Positions 48,071 through 48,548 of a DNA stretch of 48,548 nt are shown here, piece by piece. Within the stretch, counting starts at the first letter, position 1. Each line of letters opens with the position of its first letter. The translations under genes were made by a program, and so were the position numbers. Below the pieces are notes generated by a model. That model was not told the origin of the DNA. It made no database searches and saw nothing but the letters and a program-made list of their open reading frames with translations. The stretch covers positions 1 through 48,548 of the forward strand of contig CAMASI010000027.1 in assembly GCA_945861065.1 (NCBI GenBank), written 5' to 3'. Source of the DNA: Klebsiella pneumoniae (GTDB lineage: Bacteria; Myxococcota_A; UBA796; GCA-2862545).

Positions 48071-48548
48071 TTAGTGTGGCGTTTGGATTTGTGCGGATCG
48101 ACGACGGAACAAGAACGCCGGTAAGCCGAACAACAGCCAAGCCGCGCCCGTGTCACCGGTGCTGTCACCGCCGCAGCCGCAGCTCGAAGCATCCTTCTTC
48201 TTGCCATCGACGTCGCCCGTGTCGCAGGTCTCGTCGATGACGCCGTCACAGTTGTTGTCGACCCCATCGAGGCACAACTCGACACGTTCCGGGTTCACCC
48301 ATCCGTTTTCGTCGTCGCAGTCGCCTTCCTCCACGGTCCATTCGTCGAAGTCGAGGTCGTCCGTGCCTTCATCGATTTGGCCGTCGCAGTCGTTGTCCAC
48401 GCCGTCTGGGACTTCGATTCCGCCGGGATAGGCGTCGGCGTTGGCGTCGTCGCAGTCCTCGTCGATTTCGCTGACGCCGTCGCCGTCGTCGTCGGCGATG
48501 TCGGTGTCTTCGTCGATAAGGCCGTCACAGTCGTCGTCGCGACCGTTG
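48071..48548 (-). CDS. MopE-repeat protein with MYXO-CTERM-like tail (5' end outside window)
   Basis: The C-terminal 158 residues of a gene that continues past the window edge. Visible units are RDDDCDGLIDED, DDDGDGVSEIDEDCDD, NDCDGQIDEG and NNCDGVIDETCDTG, typical MopE-type metal-binding repeats. The end has a Cys-Gly-Cys pair (SSCGCGG), a Gly/Thr spacer, a hydrophobic stretch AAWLLFGLPAFLF and an RRR cluster. This tripartite tail matches MYXO-CTERM sorting signals, in which the cysteine is processed for surface anchoring. A GTG at 48400 is internal, not the start. Confidence 0.85.
   Translation of the reverse strand, partial: NGRDDDCDGLIDEDTDIADDDGDGVSEIDEDCDDANADAYPGGIEVPDGVDNDCDGQIDEGTDDLDFDEWTVEEGDCDDENGWVNPERVELCLDGVDNNCDGVIDETCDTGDVDGKKKDASSCGCGGDSTGDTGAAWLLFGLPAFLFRRRSAQIQTPH

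Noticed and set aside
1..48548. tRNA, rRNA, integrase, transposase or phage genes
   Set aside because: None recognised by eye on either strand; the repeats have no encoded transposase in this window.

Overview
The window looks like chromosomal DNA of a free-living, high-GC, Gram-negative bacterium, most probably a member of the Myxococcota or a neighbouring deltaproteobacterial lineage. The reasons are a Ser/Thr protein kinase, a pseudokinase-PP2C fusion, four proteins with MopE-type Asp/Gly-rich metal-binding repeats (one ending in a MYXO-CTERM-like tail), CotH and lamin-tail (LTD) lipoproteins, RCC1 repeats, and about twenty predicted lipoproteins among roughly 46 genes. I see no rRNA, tRNA, CRISPR array, transposase or phage module.

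Layout. 1-3934 (minus): ATP-grasp enzyme, RlmI-like methyltransferase and Ser/Thr kinase, each overlapping the next by 4 nt. 3978-4448: moaC. 4574-5924 (minus): two lipoproteins. 6047-7809: predicted beta-barrel plus a lipoprotein gene split by one in-frame TGA that is followed by a SECIS-like hairpin. 7949-15446: HExxH metallopeptidases, a GT-C membrane glycosyltransferase, a PilP/GspC-like lipoprotein, a VWA lipoprotein and an alpha/beta hydrolase. 15524-17023 (minus): zinc-ribbon/pseudokinase/PP2C protein. 17094-23905: a tightly overlapping operon of an OB-fold lipoprotein, an outer-membrane barrel, an LTD lipoprotein, a degenerate PLD lipoprotein, an active-type PLD+LTD lipoprotein, a small lipoprotein and a lipocalin-like protein. 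23950-26390: Spy/CpxP-like protein, OmpR-type regulator and histidine kinase. 26409-33091: two CotH/LTD lipoproteins around a MopE-repeat/C-type-lectin lipoprotein and a peroxiredoxin-thioredoxin pair. 33097-35732 (minus): TatD hydrolase, DedA-like membrane protein, MopE-repeat lipoprotein. 35771-39206: glycosyltransferase, sugar epimerase, esterase, lipoprotein. 39271-42816: unknown coiled-coil protein, MFS exporter (minus), sulfatase. 42877-48548: flagellin (minus), Ig/RCC1 lipoprotein, and three minus-strand genes including two MopE-repeat proteins, the last cut by the window edge.

Most products are predicted at the cell surface or in the periplasm. The 17094-22855 operon has the domain set of ExeM-type extracellular nucleases (LTD, OB-fold, phosphodiesterase) spread over separate lipoproteins plus a barrel; this is my leading candidate for an undescribed surface system.

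A second theme is short palindromic repeats at gene 3' ends. Family A is about 180 bp and nearly identical in two copies. Family B is 125 bp in two copies with terminal inverted repeats. Family C carries AGCCATCAGC arms and sits between convergent genes. Several genes end exactly on a stop codon formed at the repeat terminus. The only stretch over 300 bp without a gene (28062-28403) is a B element fused to an A element plus a 40-bp leader.
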